Assembly (NCBI GenBank): GCA_947453825.1
Contig: CANGHN010000016.1
Coordinates: 1-44,268, forward strand
Source: Betaproteobacteria bacterium
Lineage (GTDB): Bacteria; Pseudomonadota; Gammaproteobacteria; Burkholderiales; Burkholderiaceae
Length of the DNA stretch: 44,268 bases
Direction: 5' to 3'
Made by a program: the position numbers and the translations under genes. The notes below the pieces were generated by a model that made no database searches, was not told the origin of the DNA, and saw only the letters and a program-made list of their open reading frames with translations. Shown here in pieces: positions 1-9,205 of this stretch (position 1 is its first letter; the number at the start of each line of letters is the position of its first letter).

Positions 1-83
1 ACCTTGGCAACGACTTTGCGATACTGTTTTAAGAGGCGGTCGTTACGACTGCCGACCAGGGTTTTAAGAAGACCGATTACCAT
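1..83 (-). CDS. secA: Preprotein translocase ATPase SecA, N-terminal fragment
   Basis: The leftmost 83 bases, read on the minus strand, begin with ATG and encode about 27 residues opening MVIGLLKTLVGSRNDRLL, followed by KQYRKVVAKV. This matches the SecA N-terminus, the helix preceding the first nucleotide-binding domain. SecA is the cytoplasmic ATPase that drives unfolded preproteins through SecYEG. Only the start is in the window, so no motor motif can be checked. It is divergent from the dciA-like gene, and the secA / DUF721 / lpxC order is familiar from betaproteobacteria. No strong Shine-Dalgarno is seen before the ATG. Confidence 0.85.
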   Translation of the reverse strand, partial: MVIGLLKTLVGSRNDRLLKQYRKVVAK

Positions 84-137
84 GGGATATTGAAGAAAAT
101 TAAGTCCTTGAGTTTATCACCCGCAACCCCATTTTTT

Positions 138-641
138 ATGAACTTTGCCCCCAAACCCACTCGTAAGCAAACAGCCCAAGACTGGCTTGACTACCTACGT
201 GATTCCAATGGTCTTGGGGGGATTTTGGCTAAAACCGAAGATCTGGCTAAGCTCAAAGCAAGCTTAGGGCTAGCCTTAGCCAGGCTAGATCTTGGCCACT
301 TAAGCCCAAAAATTGAAGCTGGATGGCGCTCAGGAACTCAGAATGAGCTTTTCCTACTGGTGGGCAGCGCCAGCATTGCAAGCCGTTTACAGCAGATTTT
401 ACCTAGTTTAATCAATGAGTTGTCGAATATTGGTCTGCATTGCAGCGCCATTAAAGTACGCATAAAACCCAGCAATTCAGCATGGGAAATCAAGCCTCGG
501 GCAGATATTCCCAAGCAGGAAAAACCCAAAGGACTCAATGACAACGCCAAAAAATCTTGGCAAGGCCTCTTGGAAAAATTAGCGCCAGATTCTGATCTAC
601 GTAAGGCGGTTGAAGCTTTACTGAAAAATAAGCCGAAATAA
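138..641 (+). CDS. dciA: DciA-type (DUF721) protein, probable replicative helicase loader
   Basis: A 167-residue protein of the DUF721/DciA family. Family knowledge: DciA helps load or operate the replicative helicase DnaB in the many bacteria that lack DnaC-type loaders. The N-terminal part (about residues 5-110 from this start) has the expected QDWLDYL start, an amphipathic helix, and an ELFLLVGSASIASRLQQILP block ending in IKVRI. The C-terminal 50 residues are lysine-rich and look flexible. The start is uncertain: the frame is open from a TTG at 90, only 6 bases from the secA start, but the ATG at 138 leaves room for divergent promoters and gives a normal family length. The stop is 13 bases from the convergent lpxC stop. 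Confidence 0.72.
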   Translation: MNFAPKPTRKQTAQDWLDYLRDSNGLGGILAKTEDLAKLKASLGLALARLDLGHLSPKIEAGWRSGTQNELFLLVGSASIASRLQQILPSLINELSNIGLHCSAIKVRIKPSNSAWEIKPRADIPKQEKPKGLNDNAKKSWQGLLEKLAPDSDLRKAVEALLKNKPK

Positions 642-654
642 GAAATGCGCCTCT

Positions 655-1569
655 TTAGAAAAAGAGTGGCTGATTTTCTTGGGAATAGGCGCTAGGGGCC
701 TTATTTTCTGAGAAAGAACTCATTTCATAAGCACTTGGATCTTCCAAAAGCTTACGCAACAGCGCATTGTTTAAGGCATGACCTGATTTCTCGGCAACAT
801 AAGCGCCCACAATCGGATGGCCCACTAAATATAAATCACCAATCGCGTCCAAAATTTTGTGGCGCACAAATTCATCTTCATAACGAAGTTCTTCATTATT
901 CAAAATACGGTGCTCATCTAAAACGATCGCGTTATCCAAGCTACCGCCACGCGCTAAGCCCATCTCACGTAAGGCCTCAACCTCGTGCGCAAAACCAAAG
1001 GTGCGAGCGCGGCCAATTTCACTGCGATATGCATGTTCAGCAAAATCGACAATGAAGCGTTGACCAGTTTTATCTACTGCCGGATGTTTAAAGTCAATGG
1101 TGAAATCTAACTTAAATCCAAAGAAAGGTTCTAGGCGCGCAAGCTTATCGCCCTCACGAACCTCTACCATCTTTTTCATGACTAAAAATTGACGAGGGGC
1201 ATCTTGTTCGGCAATACCAGCAGATTCAATTAAGAACAAGAATGATGCTGCACTACCATCCATGATGGGAACTTCTTCACCATCAAGCTCAATCAATAAA
1301 TTATCCAAACCTAAACCAGCACATGCTGACAGCAAATGCTCAACCGTCGAAACACGAATACCATCTTTTTGAATAACTGAAGCAAGCCGCGTGTCACATA
1401 CAGCAAGGGCTGTAGCCGGTACAATCGACTGCTCTGGAGTATCTACACGAACAAACTGAACCCCTGAATTGACTGGCGCAGGCTTAATTGAAATCGTTAC
1501 CTTACGACCAGAGTGCAAGCCTATTCCCACGGTTTTCACCGGCGCGGCAATAGTACGTTGCTTCATCAT
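655..1569 (-). CDS. lpxC: UDP-3-O-acyl-N-acetylglucosamine deacetylase
   Basis: LpxC, 304 residues, the usual length. It removes the acetyl group from UDP-3-O-acyl-GlcNAc, the committed zinc-dependent step of lipid A synthesis, in the cytoplasm. Visible hallmarks are the start [20 protein letters not shown], the zinc-ligand motif STVEHLLSA with His78, the [16 protein letters not shown] block near residues 94-110, the second zinc site [15 protein letters not shown], and the active-site His in [14 protein letters not shown]. Two consecutive ATG codons begin the frame; the outer one gives the E. coli-like spacing before KQRT. It is the last gene of the long leftward run, 32 bases after the peroxiredoxin stop, and ends facing the dciA-like gene. 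Confidence 0.97.
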   Translation of the reverse strand: MMKQRTIAAPVKTVGIGLHSGRKVTISIKPAPVNSGVQFVRVDTPEQSIVPATALAVCDTRLASVIQKDGIRVSTVEHLLSACAGLGLDNLLIELDGEEVPIMDGSAASFLFLIESAGIAEQDAPRQFLVMKKMVEVREGDKLARLEPFFGFKLDFTIDFKHPAVDKTGQRFIVDFAEHAYRSEIGRARTFGFAHEVEALREMGLARGGSLDNAIVLDEHRILNNEELRYEDEFVRHKILDAIGDLYLVGHPIVGAYVAEKSGHALNNALLRKLLEDPSAYEMSSFSENKAPSAYSQENQPLFF

Positions 1570-1601
1570 GATAGATTTAAATTCAGGGGGTATTCGAAAA
1601 A

Positions 1602-2102
1602 TTACAGTTTTTTCAAGATCGAAGCAGCATCGCTTACTTCAAACTTTCCTGGTGCTTCACGATCTAAAGATTTAACAACACCATCTTCAACAATCATAGC
1701 GTAACGATCAGAACGCACACCAAAACCACGGGCTGTTAAATCTAATTCGATACCCATTTTTTTAGTGAACTCAGCAGAACCATCGCCCATCATGCGAATC
1801 TTTTTGCCAACCTTTTGATCACGACCCCATGCACCCATCACAAATGGATCATTTACAGAAATACACCAGATCTCATCAACACCCTTTGCTTTAATTGCAT
1901 CGTAGTGCTCAACATATCCAGGTACGTGTTTTGCAGAGCAAGTTGGCGTAAATGCACCAGGCAATGCAAAGATCACAATTTTTTTGCCCGCTACAAGCTT
2001 CTCAACTTCAAAAGCGTTTGGTCCCAAGGAGCAGCCTTCGCTTTCTTCATCAAAAAATTCATAAAGAGTAGCGTTCGGTAGTTTTTGTCCAACAGCAATC
2101 AT
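1602..2102 (-). CDS. Prx5-type peroxiredoxin (thiol peroxidase)
   Basis: A 166-residue peroxiredoxin of the Prx5 (AhpC/TSA, redoxin) family, which reduces hydrogen peroxide and organic peroxides in the cytosol using glutaredoxin/glutathione or thioredoxin. The peroxidatic cysteine is Cys55 in [17 protein letters not shown], the classic Prx5 signature. Other cysteines are Cys24 and Cys80; there is no obvious C-terminal resolving cysteine, so a 1-Cys or glutaredoxin-linked mechanism is possible. A GGAG Shine-Dalgarno sits five bases before the ATG. It lies between ftsZ and lpxC, which are adjacent in E. coli. The 111-base gap to ftsZ holds a GC-rich hairpin, so it may have its own transcript. 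Confidence 0.93.
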   Translation of the reverse strand: MIAVGQKLPNATLYEFFDEESEGCSLGPNAFEVEKLVAGKKIVIFALPGAFTPTCSAKHVPGYVEHYDAIKAKGVDEIWCISVNDPFVMGAWGRDQKVGKKIRMMGDGSAEFTKKMGIELDLTARGFGVRSDRYAMIVEDGVVKSLDREAPGKFEVSDAASILKKL

Positions 2103-2132
2103 GACATCTCCAATAAGTAGTTGTTAGTAAGT

Positions 2133-2183
2133 ATGCCAACGCAAGCGCGGGATTCGTCGTCCGGAGGGGCGCCGCGCTGGCAT
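2133..2183 (-). other. GC-rich imperfect hairpin in the ftsZ-peroxiredoxin gap
   Basis: Plus-strand arms 2144-2150 (agcgcgg) and 2172-2178 (ccgcgct) pair perfectly. They are extended by 2133-2137 (atgcc) with 2179-2183 (ggcat), leaving a six-base bulge on one side. It stands out as GC-rich in an AT-rich gap. On the minus strand no T run follows, so it is not a standard terminator for ftsZ. Four T's follow on the plus strand, but no plus-strand gene precedes it. It could be an mRNA-processing or stabilising structure, or a dispersed intergenic repeat. Its role is unknown. Confidence 0.4.
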
Positions 2184-2213
2184 TTTGCAACTATCTATTG
2201 TATTGAGCTTTAA

Positions 2214-3554
2214 TTAATCTGCTTGCTTCCGTAGAAAAGCCGGAATCTCATAATAATCAGCCCCTTTATCCAACATGGTTTTTGCCTGAGGAGAGCTATC
2301 TGCTCCTAGAGTAGGCGCAGGAGTCGCTTCACGAGAACTACGAAACACGCGTGGCAAATCATATTGGCTGTAATCAACACCACTACTTGCTGGCTGTGCG
2401 GCCATTGCAGGCGCACTTCCAGAACCAGTTAATGCCATACCGGCGCTAGTACTTAAAGCAGAATCCATGCCAACTTTACTCATTGCTGCAGATGCACTAG
2501 CAGGAGCGAAGCTATTGAGATCAGCCATGGTTGGCATTGCATCGCTAGTACCAGTAGCCTGTCTCCAAACTACTTCAGGTTGATGGCTTTGACGTGCTTG
2601 TGGATTATTCAAACCGGTAGCAACTACAGTCACGCGCAATGCATCACCCAAACTATCGTCATACACAGTACCGAAAATTACAGTTGCATCATCAGCGGCA
2701 TAACCACGAATTGCCGCCATGACTTCACGAGTTTCAGATAACTTCAATGAACGACTAGCTGTGATATTGACTAAGACACCGCGTGCGCCAGACAAATCAA
2801 CGCCTTCGAGTAATGGTGAAGCAACTGCAGCTTCTGCAGCCAAGCGAGCACGATCCATTCCAGAAACTGTTGCCGTTCCCATCATGGCTTTACCTTGCTC
2901 ACCCATCACGGTCTTCACGTCTTCAAAGTCAACGTTAATCAAACCTTGTACATTGATAATTTCTGCAATACCAGAAACAGCGTTATGTAATACATCATCA
3001 GCGCAAGCAAATGCCTTATCAAACTCAGCATCTTCACCCATGACTTCAAAGAGTTTTTCATTGAGTACTACGATCAATGAATCTACATAAGACTCGAGTT
3101 CGGTAGCACCATTCTCAGCCACTTTCAAGCGCTTAACCCCCTCAAAGTCAAATGGCTTACTGATAACGCCAACGGTCAAAATACCCATTTCTTTTGCAAC
3201 TTGTGCAACTACTGGAGCTGCACCAGTTCCTGTACCACCACCCATACCTGCAGTGATGAATACCATATGAGCACCTTGTAAGGTATCTGCAATACGAGCA
3301 CGCGCTTCTTCAGCTGCAGCTGCGCCAATTTCTGGTTTAGCACCTGCACCTAATCCGCTAGAGCCCAGTTGCAAATTCACAGATGCCTCAGAGCGCTGTA
3401 ATGCGCCAGCATCGGTGTTCATGCAAATGAACTCTACGCCATTAACACCGCGACGAATCATGTGCTGGACAGCATTACCACCAGCGCCACCGACACCAAC
3501 CACTTTAATAATGGTCTTGCCAGCGATTTCTTGATCTAACATTTCAAATTCCAT
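2214..3554 (-). CDS. ftsZ: Cell division protein FtsZ
   Basis: FtsZ, 446 residues, the tubulin-like GTPase that polymerises into the Z ring. The GTP-binding signature GGGTGTG is at residues 105-111, with the upstream [11 protein letters not shown] loop near 19-29. After the GTPase core (to about 320) comes a long linker rich in Ala, Ser, Met and Pro. The C-terminal peptide ends [11 protein letters not shown], the conserved tail that binds FtsA and other partners. The start is fixed by a strong AGGAGG four bases before ATG. It lies 50 bases after ftsA, last of the classical division genes here. Confidence 0.99.
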   Translation of the reverse strand: MEFEMLDQEIAGKTIIKVVGVGGAGGNAVQHMIRRGVNGVEFICMNTDAGALQRSEASVNLQLGSSGLGAGAKPEIGAAAAEEARARIADTLQGAHMVFITAGMGGGTGTGAAPVVAQVAKEMGILTVGVISKPFDFEGVKRLKVAENGATELESYVDSLIVVLNEKLFEVMGEDAEFDKAFACADDVLHNAVSGIAEIINVQGLINVDFEDVKTVMGEQGKAMMGTATVSGMDRARLAAEAAVASPLLEGVDLSGARGVLVNITASRSLKLSETREVMAAIRGYAADDATVIFGTVYDDSLGDALRVTVVATGLNNPQARQSHQPEVVWRQATGTSDAMPTMADLNSFAPASASAAMSKVGMDSALSTSAGMALTGSGSAPAMAAQPASSGVDYSQYDLPRVFRSSREATPAPTLGADSSPQAKTMLDKGADYYEIPAFLRKQAD

Positions 3555-3604
3555 ATACCCTCCTAGGTAAAAAACGGACTACATTGACGACGACGAAAAA
3601 CAAC

Positions 3605-4834
3605 TTAAAAATTTCCTGCAAACCATTCCTTCATGCGCGCAATAACACCTTGTAACGCGCCTGATTGAGAAACTCGACGACCGCGCAATAACTGCGCCTG
3701 GCCTTCCATCAACAACCCAATGCTGGTCGCATATCTAGGGCTGCGTAAGACTTCATGGAGATGGCCACGATATTCAGGAGTGCCAATGCGCGCTGGCCTT
3801 AAAAAAACCTGCTCAGCCAACTCCACCATGCCTGGCATCAAAGCAGTTCCGCCAGTCAATACAATTCCTGAAGAAACCATGTCTTCATAACCAGAGTCAC
3901 GAACCACCCCTCGTACTAAAGTGAATAACTCTTCAACACGGGGCTCAATCACTGCAGCCAGAGCCTGCTTAGACATTGGGCGTGGCTCACGATCACCCAC
4001 GCCAGGTACATCGATCATTGCTACTGGATCAGCCATTTCTTGACGCGCAATGCCATGGGCAATCTTTAAGTCTTCCGCATCAATGGTTGGCGTGCGCAAT
4101 GCCATTGCAATATCGTTAGTAATCTGATCGCCCGCAATTGGAATTACTGCCGTGTGACGAATAGATCCTTGGCAATAAATCGCGATATCAGTAGTACCGC
4201 CGCCAATATCGACTAAAACCACGCCAAGCTCTTTTTCATCGTCAGTCAACACTGCCAAACTAGATGCCAAAGGCTGCAAAATGAGATCATTGACTTCAAG
4301 ACCGCAACGACGTACGCACTTGACAATATTTTGTGCAGCACTCACCGCGCCCGTCACGATATGCACTTTCACTTCTAAGCGTAGACCACTCATACCAATT
4401 GGTTCACGTACATCTTCTTGACCATCGATGATGAATTCTTGAACCAAGATATGCAAAATCTGTTGATCTGTTGGAATATTGATTGCTTTGGCTGTTTCTA
4501 AGACACGCTCAACATCTCCAGAGCCCACTTCCTTATCGCGAATCGCAACCATACCGCTAGAGTTAAAGCTCACAATGTGATTACCGGCAATACCAGTAAA
4601 CACCTGAACAATTTGGCGGTCAGCCATTACCTCAGCTTCTTCAAGCGCCTTCTGAATAGATTGAACAGTTGCCTCAATATTAACTACGACACCTTTTTTC
4701 AAACCCTTAGATGCCGTTTGACCAACACCCACAACATTAAATTGACCATCGGGCGCTAATTCAGCTACCAAAGCAACGACTTTGGAAGTTCCAATATCTA
4801 AACCGACTAACAGATCGCGATTATCTTTACTCAT
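3605..4834 (-). CDS. ftsA: Cell division protein FtsA
   Basis: FtsA, 409 residues, an actin-like ATPase that tethers FtsZ to the inner membrane. The phosphate-1 motif GLDIGTSKVVAL is at residues 11-22 and the second phosphate motif VVLVDIGGGTTDIAIY lies near 205-220. A 1C/SHS2 subdomain falls between them. The C-terminus GVIARMKEWFAGNF is an amphipathic helix of the kind used as membrane-targeting sequence. AAGGAA precedes the ATG at good spacing. It starts 9 bases after the ftsQ stop and is followed by ftsZ. Confidence 0.98.
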   Translation of the reverse strand: MSKDNRDLLVGLDIGTSKVVALVAELAPDGQFNVVGVGQTASKGLKKGVVVNIEATVQSIQKALEEAEVMADRQIVQVFTGIAGNHIVSFNSSGMVAIRDKEVGSGDVERVLETAKAINIPTDQQILHILVQEFIIDGQEDVREPIGMSGLRLEVKVHIVTGAVSAAQNIVKCVRRCGLEVNDLILQPLASSLAVLTDDEKELGVVLVDIGGGTTDIAIYCQGSIRHTAVIPIAGDQITNDIAMALRTPTIDAEDLKIAHGIARQEMADPVAMIDVPGVGDREPRPMSKQALAAVIEPRVEELFTLVRGVVRDSGYEDMVSSGIVLTGGTALMPGMVELAEQVFLRPARIGTPEYRGHLHEVLRSPRYATSIGLLMEGQAQLLRGRRVSQSGALQGVIARMKEWFAGNF

Positions 4835-4843
4835 GCTGATTCC

Positions 4844-5701
4844 TTATTGCTTCTGTTCACTTTTTTTGCCCTCGACATCATTCTTTTTCAAACTCGCAGA
4901 TGCGAGATGTACAGCAAAACCATTGGCATAACGAAGATCTACTGCATCTACTCGATTTGCCCACTTCTCTTGTACTTGTGGCCAATATTTAAATAGGCGC
5001 GCAACACGTTCTTCCGTTAAGTTCTTGTCAGAACTCTCTTCATCGCGCCCAAACTCCACTTTCATACCGTTGGATAACTTCACATGCCATGCATAACGCT
5101 CAGTCAGTGCAAGACTAGTAACTTCAGCACCCCAAGGCTTAAACCAATTGTTTGCTCGTTCATACAAACTCATCACTTCTTTACTTGCATCATCAGGACC
5201 AGAAAAATCGAGTAAACGTACATCGTCATTAACTTCCGATACTCGACCTGTAAATAACTCGCCATGGCTATTCATTAAAGTGTGACTATCTGACCCGCCC
5301 CATGTTCCAAAAGCCTTCTGTTCTTCAATACTGACAACCAAACCATTGGGCCAAACACGCCGCACATTGGCATGACGTACCCAAGGCATACTTTCAAATC
5401 CCCGCTTTACATCTTCCAAGCGAACGCTAAAGAAGTTTCCTTGCACAGTTTCTAAAACTTGTTGTTTCACAAGCGACTTACTAACATGTTTGAGCGTCTG
5501 GCCTGCAACAGGCTCGACTTGAACTTGCTTCAAGGTAAACACTGGACGCTGACTTAGCCATACCAACACTCCGATGACTAACATCACCAAAAAACAGCGC
5601 ATCAAAAAGCGACTTAGCTTTTGCATCCGGTCTGGATGATTCCAAAGCGGTGACATTAGCGAGGTAAAAATTTCACCAAAGCGGCCCAAGAATGCAGTCA
5701 T
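4844..5701 (-). CDS. ftsQ: Cell division protein FtsQ
   Basis: FtsQ, 285 residues, a bitopic inner-membrane protein of the divisome that binds FtsB and FtsL. A cytoplasmic N-terminus of about 30 residues is followed by one membrane segment (FLVMLVIGVLVWL, about 37-49). A periplasmic POTRA domain follows (FTLKQVQVEP to VSIEEQKAFGTWG) and then the FtsQ beta domain. The last 15 residues are highly charged (KKNDVEGKKSEQKQ). It sits between ddlB (3-base gap) and ftsA (9-base gap), the standard position. Confidence 0.95.
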   Translation of the reverse strand: MTAFLGRFGEIFTSLMSPLWNHPDRMQKLSRFLMRCFLVMLVIGVLVWLSQRPVFTLKQVQVEPVAGQTLKHVSKSLVKQQVLETVQGNFFSVRLEDVKRGFESMPWVRHANVRRVWPNGLVVSIEEQKAFGTWGGSDSHTLMNSHGELFTGRVSEVNDDVRLLDFSGPDDASKEVMSLYERANNWFKPWGAEVTSLALTERYAWHVKLSNGMKVEFGRDEESSDKNLTEERVARLFKYWPQVQEKWANRVDAVDLRYANGFAVHLASASLKKNDVEGKKSEQKQ

Positions 5702-5704
5702 GCT

Positions 5705-6712
5705 TTAATGCCCTCCCTTTTGTTGCAGGGTTTGGCTTAATAACCACAACACTAAGTCTGCATAACTCACGCTCGCAGCTTTAGCTGCCATAGGTACCAA
5801 TGAATGCGATGTCATTCCAGGAGAGGTATTCATCTCGAGCAGATAGGGTTTACCTGTTTTATGGTCCAGCATTACATCTGCACGGCCCCAGGTACGACAA
5901 CCCAAAGCTTTATAGGCAGCTAATGCCAATTCTTGAACGCGCTCATTTACTTCTGGAGCAAGTCCCGTTGGACAGAGATATTGAGTCTCGTCGGAAAAAT
6001 ATTTATTATGAAAATCGTAGTTGGCTTGTGGCGGAATAATCTTAATAACCGGCAAAGCCTCGGCACTTTCACCTTGACCAACCAAGGGGCAAGTTAACTC
6101 GTCTCCAACAATGCAAGTTTCAGCAATCACTTTTTTATCAAGGCCCGCAGCAAGTTGATAAGCGGCTGGTAACTCATCTACCGATTTCACCTTGGTTAAG
6201 CCCAGTGAAGAGCCCTCATGTGCTGGCTTCACAATTAATGGCAGGCCTAGATGTTTTACTACTGCATGCCAATCACTATTTGCAGTTAATTCTTCAAACT
6301 CAGGAGTCGAAAGACCGTTACTAATCCAAATTTGTTTAGTTGCAATCTTGTCAATTGACAGAGCAGAGGCCAAAACACCGCTACCGGTATAAGGCAAATC
6401 TAATAATTCTAATAAACCTTGAATCGTGCCATCCTCACCATAACGACCATGCAGGGATATAAAGACGCGATCAAATTTTTCTTTAGCAATTTCCGTTGGA
6501 CAGCGTACGCCTGGATCAAAGCCATGGGCATCCACACCTTTAGACAGAAGTGCTTCTAAAACACCATTACCTGACATGAGTGAAATTTCACGCTCACCAG
6601 AACGCCCGCCCAATAAAACGCCAACACGCCCAAGCGACTTCACATCAAGGTTAGATAAATGCGTTTTAACGCGCTCGCCCCATAAGCCCAAATTTGTGCT
6701 CTGCTTAGACAT
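5705..6712 (-). CDS. ddlB: D-alanine--D-alanine ligase
   Basis: Ddl, 335 residues, an ATP-grasp enzyme that makes D-Ala-D-Ala for MurF. The family start [19 protein letters not shown] (about 30-48), the ATP-binding loop [13 protein letters not shown], and the C-terminal [15 protein letters not shown] active-site block are all present. An extra N-terminal 25 residues precede the first strand compared with short DdlB proteins. It overlaps the end of murC by 8 bases and is followed by ftsQ. No murB separates murC and ddlB, so MurB must be encoded elsewhere. Confidence 0.96.
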   Translation of the reverse strand: MSKQSTNLGLWGERVKTHLSNLDVKSLGRVGVLLGGRSGEREISLMSGNGVLEALLSKGVDAHGFDPGVRCPTEIAKEKFDRVFISLHGRYGEDGTIQGLLELLDLPYTGSGVLASALSIDKIATKQIWISNGLSTPEFEELTANSDWHAVVKHLGLPLIVKPAHEGSSLGLTKVKSVDELPAAYQLAAGLDKKVIAETCIVGDELTCPLVGQGESAEALPVIKIIPPQANYDFHNKYFSDETQYLCPTGLAPEVNERVQELALAAYKALGCRTWGRADVMLDHKTGKPYLLEMNTSPGMTSHSLVPMAAKAASVSYADLVLWLLSQTLQQKGGH

Positions 6713-8135
6713 GCTTTGCCTCCGCTAAGGCATGAGGTAAAGCGGAAATTGAGCCTGCACCCATCGTAATTAAGACATCGCCGTCTTTAAGCACTTGGCT
6801 TAATTTTTCTGGCATCTCAGCAATGGTTGGAGCAAGCACCGCACTGCCTAACTTAGCGCTTGATTGTTTATCTTCTGCAAGTGCTGCCTTCATCAAAGAC
6901 TTACTATCAGCCCCTGGAATTTTTGCTTCACCAGCGGGATACACCTCGGTCAATACCAAAGCATCAAAATTTCTGAGCACTTGCACAAACTCACCAAAAC
7001 AATCGCGTGTTCTTGTATAGCGATGTGGCTGGAATGCCAGCACCAAGCGACGACCAGGGTATGCGCCCCTTGCAGCAGCTAAGGTTGCAGCCATCTCTAC
7101 CGGATGATGTCCGTAGTCATCGATTAGCGTGAAGCTGCCACCAGAGGCCAGCGGAAGATCACCATAGCGCTGGAAGCGACGGCCTACGCCACTAAATTCA
7201 GAAAGGGCTTTAGTAATTGCCTCATCACCAACACCTAATTCGGTTGCAATACCAATTGCAGCCAAGGCATTCCGGACATTGTGCAAGCCTGGCAAATTGA
7301 GTGTGATATTTAAAGGACCGGGCTTATTACCATGTCTGCGCACAGTACGACGCTCAACGGTAAAGTGCATACGAGTTCCATCAGCACGCACATTACTCGC
7401 ACGGATATCTGCATCATCCGAAACTCCATAACGCAGCACAGGCTGAGATACAAAAGGAATAATGTCTCTTACATTGGCATCATCGATACATAAAACAGCC
7501 ACGCCATAAAAAGGCATACGCTGAATAAACTGCACAAAGGCTTGCTTTAACCGCGCCATATCATGCTGATAGGTGTCCATATGATCAGCATCGATATTGG
7601 TCACTACTTCCATTGCGGGAAAGAGCTGCAAGAAAGAAGCATCGGATTCATCTGCTTCAACCACAATAAAATCGCCACGGCCAAGACGTGCATTAGCACC
7701 CGCAGAATTCAGTTTGCCGCCGATAACAAAAGTAGGGTCTAAGCCACCCTCAGCCAATACTGAGGCAACCAAGCTCGTAGTAGTCGTCTTGCCATGTGTA
7801 CCAGCAATGGCAATACCCTGCTTTAAGCGCATTAGCTCACCAAGCATTACCGCACGTTGAATTACTGGAATCTTTGCTGCACGAGCAGCGAGTACTTCAG
7901 GATTATTGCCAGCTACTGCAGTAGAAATCACGACCGCCTCAGCAGTACCAATATTTTTTGGATCATGCCCAATATGAATTACAGCGCCCAATTCCTTCAG
8001 GCGCTTAGTTGTTGCACTCTCGGATAAGTCTGAACCAGATACTTGATATCCCAGGTTCAAGAGAACCTCGGCGATGCCGCTCATACCTGCGCCACCAATG
8101 CCAATGAAATGAATTTGCTGAACGATATGCTTCAT
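6705..8135 (-). CDS. murC: UDP-N-acetylmuramate--L-alanine ligase
   Basis: MurC, 476 residues from this start, adds L-Ala to UDP-MurNAc using ATP. It shows the N-terminal Rossmann motif [16 protein letters not shown], the Mur ligase P-loop [10 protein letters not shown] (GTHGKT at 112-117), the middle-domain block [12 protein letters not shown], and [13 protein letters not shown] in the last domain. The frame is open six codons further upstream, but the ATG at 8135 gives the family start [10 protein letters not shown]. It also makes a 4-base overlap with the murG stop, so I prefer it. Its 3' end overlaps ddlB by 8 bases. Confidence 0.97.
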   Translation of the reverse strand: MKHIVQQIHFIGIGGAGMSGIAEVLLNLGYQVSGSDLSESATTKRLKELGAVIHIGHDPKNIGTAEAVVISTAVAGNNPEVLAARAAKIPVIQRAVMLGELMRLKQGIAIAGTHGKTTTTSLVASVLAEGGLDPTFVIGGKLNSAGANARLGRGDFIVVEADESDASFLQLFPAMEVVTNIDADHMDTYQHDMARLKQAFVQFIQRMPFYGVAVLCIDDANVRDIIPFVSQPVLRYGVSDDADIRASNVRADGTRMHFTVERRTVRRHGNKPGPLNITLNLPGLHNVRNALAAIGIATELGVGDEAITKALSEFSGVGRRFQRYGDLPLASGGSFTLIDDYGHHPVEMAATLAAARGAYPGRRLVLAFQPHRYTRTRDCFGEFVQVLRNFDALVLTEVYPAGEAKIPGADSKSLMKAALAEDKQSSAKLGSAVLAPTIAEMPEKLSQVLKDGDVLITMGAGSISALPHALAEAKHV

Positions 8136-9205
8136 ACGCCCACCCCTGCACAATCAGCGCAAACTTCAGCGACCCGCTGAGTTGCATGTGGTTTAGATAA
8201 AGCATGCGCACGCAATGCCATCTCTTTTAAATCAGTACGGCTTAAATTCTGAATCATCAAAGCCAGATCCTGGGGATTCAAAGATGGTTGAGGCAAAAGT
8301 ATGGCAGCATCAGCATCTGATAAAAACTGGGCATTTGATGTTTGATGATCATCAATCGCAAATGGAAAGGGAATTAAGCAGGAAGCAACCCCGCAAGCTG
8401 CTAACTCGGAGACAGTCATGGCACCAGAGCGGCAGATCACTAAATCTGCCTGCCCGTAAGCTGCTGGCATATCGTCAATAAAGGCACGTACATCAGCCTC
8501 AAGCCCTAAGTCTGCATAGCGTTTTTGTAAATCTGCCAAATGTTTATCGCCAGCTTGATGAATTACTTTTGGACGAGCGTCTTTGGGAATGAGGGCTAAT
8601 GCTGCAGGAATATTTTCATTTAGAGCTGCAGCGCCTAAGCTACCACCCACCACCAAAATAGATAGTGGACCTTGACGCTGTTCGTAACGCAGTGCTGGTG
8701 CAGGTAAATGATCAAATTCTTCTCGAATCGGATTGCCCACCCACTCGGCAAGCGCCATCGTATTCGGAAAGCCAGTTAAGATACGCATCGCAATCTTGGC
8801 CAAAGCGCGGTTTGCACTACCAGCTACTGAATTCGCCTCATGCAATACCAGCGGACACTTTAATAACTTAGTAACTAAGCCGCCTGGGAAAGTAATATAA
8901 CCGCCCATGCCTAAAACAACGCTGGGTTTTAAGCGACGCATAATCTTCCAGCTTTGAGCGCATGCACGCATCAAATTAATTGGTAGCATCAATTTAGCTT
9001 TTAAGCCCTTACCGCGAAGACCACCAAACTCAACCGCTTCAAATGGGAAGTCACAGGACTTCACGAGGCGATACTCCATACCGCTTTGGTTGCCCAACCA
9101 CGACACATTCCAACCGCAGATCCTTAAGTATTCAGCGACGGCTAGTCCTGGGAAAATATGCCCACCAGTACCACCGGCCATCACCAGAATAGAGGGTCTT
9201 GTCAC
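8132..9205 (-). CDS. murG: Lipid II synthase, undecaprenyl-PP-MurNAc-pentapeptide GlcNAc transferase
   Basis: MurG, 357 residues, a peripheral inner-membrane GT28-family transferase that adds GlcNAc to lipid I to make lipid II. Donor and acceptor loops are recognisable: [17 protein letters not shown] at about 9-25 and [18 protein letters not shown] near 185-202. The UDP-GlcNAc site [16 protein letters not shown] is near 260-275. The start codon is GTG and overlaps the ftsW stop (GTGA), indicating translational coupling. It sits in the standard ftsW-murG-murC order. Confidence 0.97.
   Translation of the reverse strand: MTRPSILVMAGGTGGHIFPGLAVAEYLRICGWNVSWLGNQSGMEYRLVKSCDFPFEAVEFGGLRGKGLKAKLMLPINLMRACAQSWKIMRRLKPSVVLGMGGYITFPGGLVTKLLKCPLVLHEANSVAGSANRALAKIAMRILTGFPNTMALAEWVGNPIREEFDHLPAPALRYEQRQGPLSILVVGGSLGAAALNENIPAALALIPKDARPKVIHQAGDKHLADLQKRYADLGLEADVRAFIDDMPAAYGQADLVICRSGAMTVSELAACGVASCLIPFPFAIDDHQTSNAQFLSDADAAILLPQPSLNPQDLALMIQNLSRTDLKEMALRAHALSKPHATQRVAEVCADCAGVGV

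Noticed and set aside
645..670. Possible terminator between the dciA-like gene and lpxC
   Set aside because: There is only a six-base CTCTTT/AAAGAG stem overlapping the lpxC stop, with no T run after it on either strand.
735..1055. 106-codon plus-strand frame inside lpxC
   Set aside because: It is antisense to lpxC, rich in His and Arg, has no recognisable domain and no Shine-Dalgarno.
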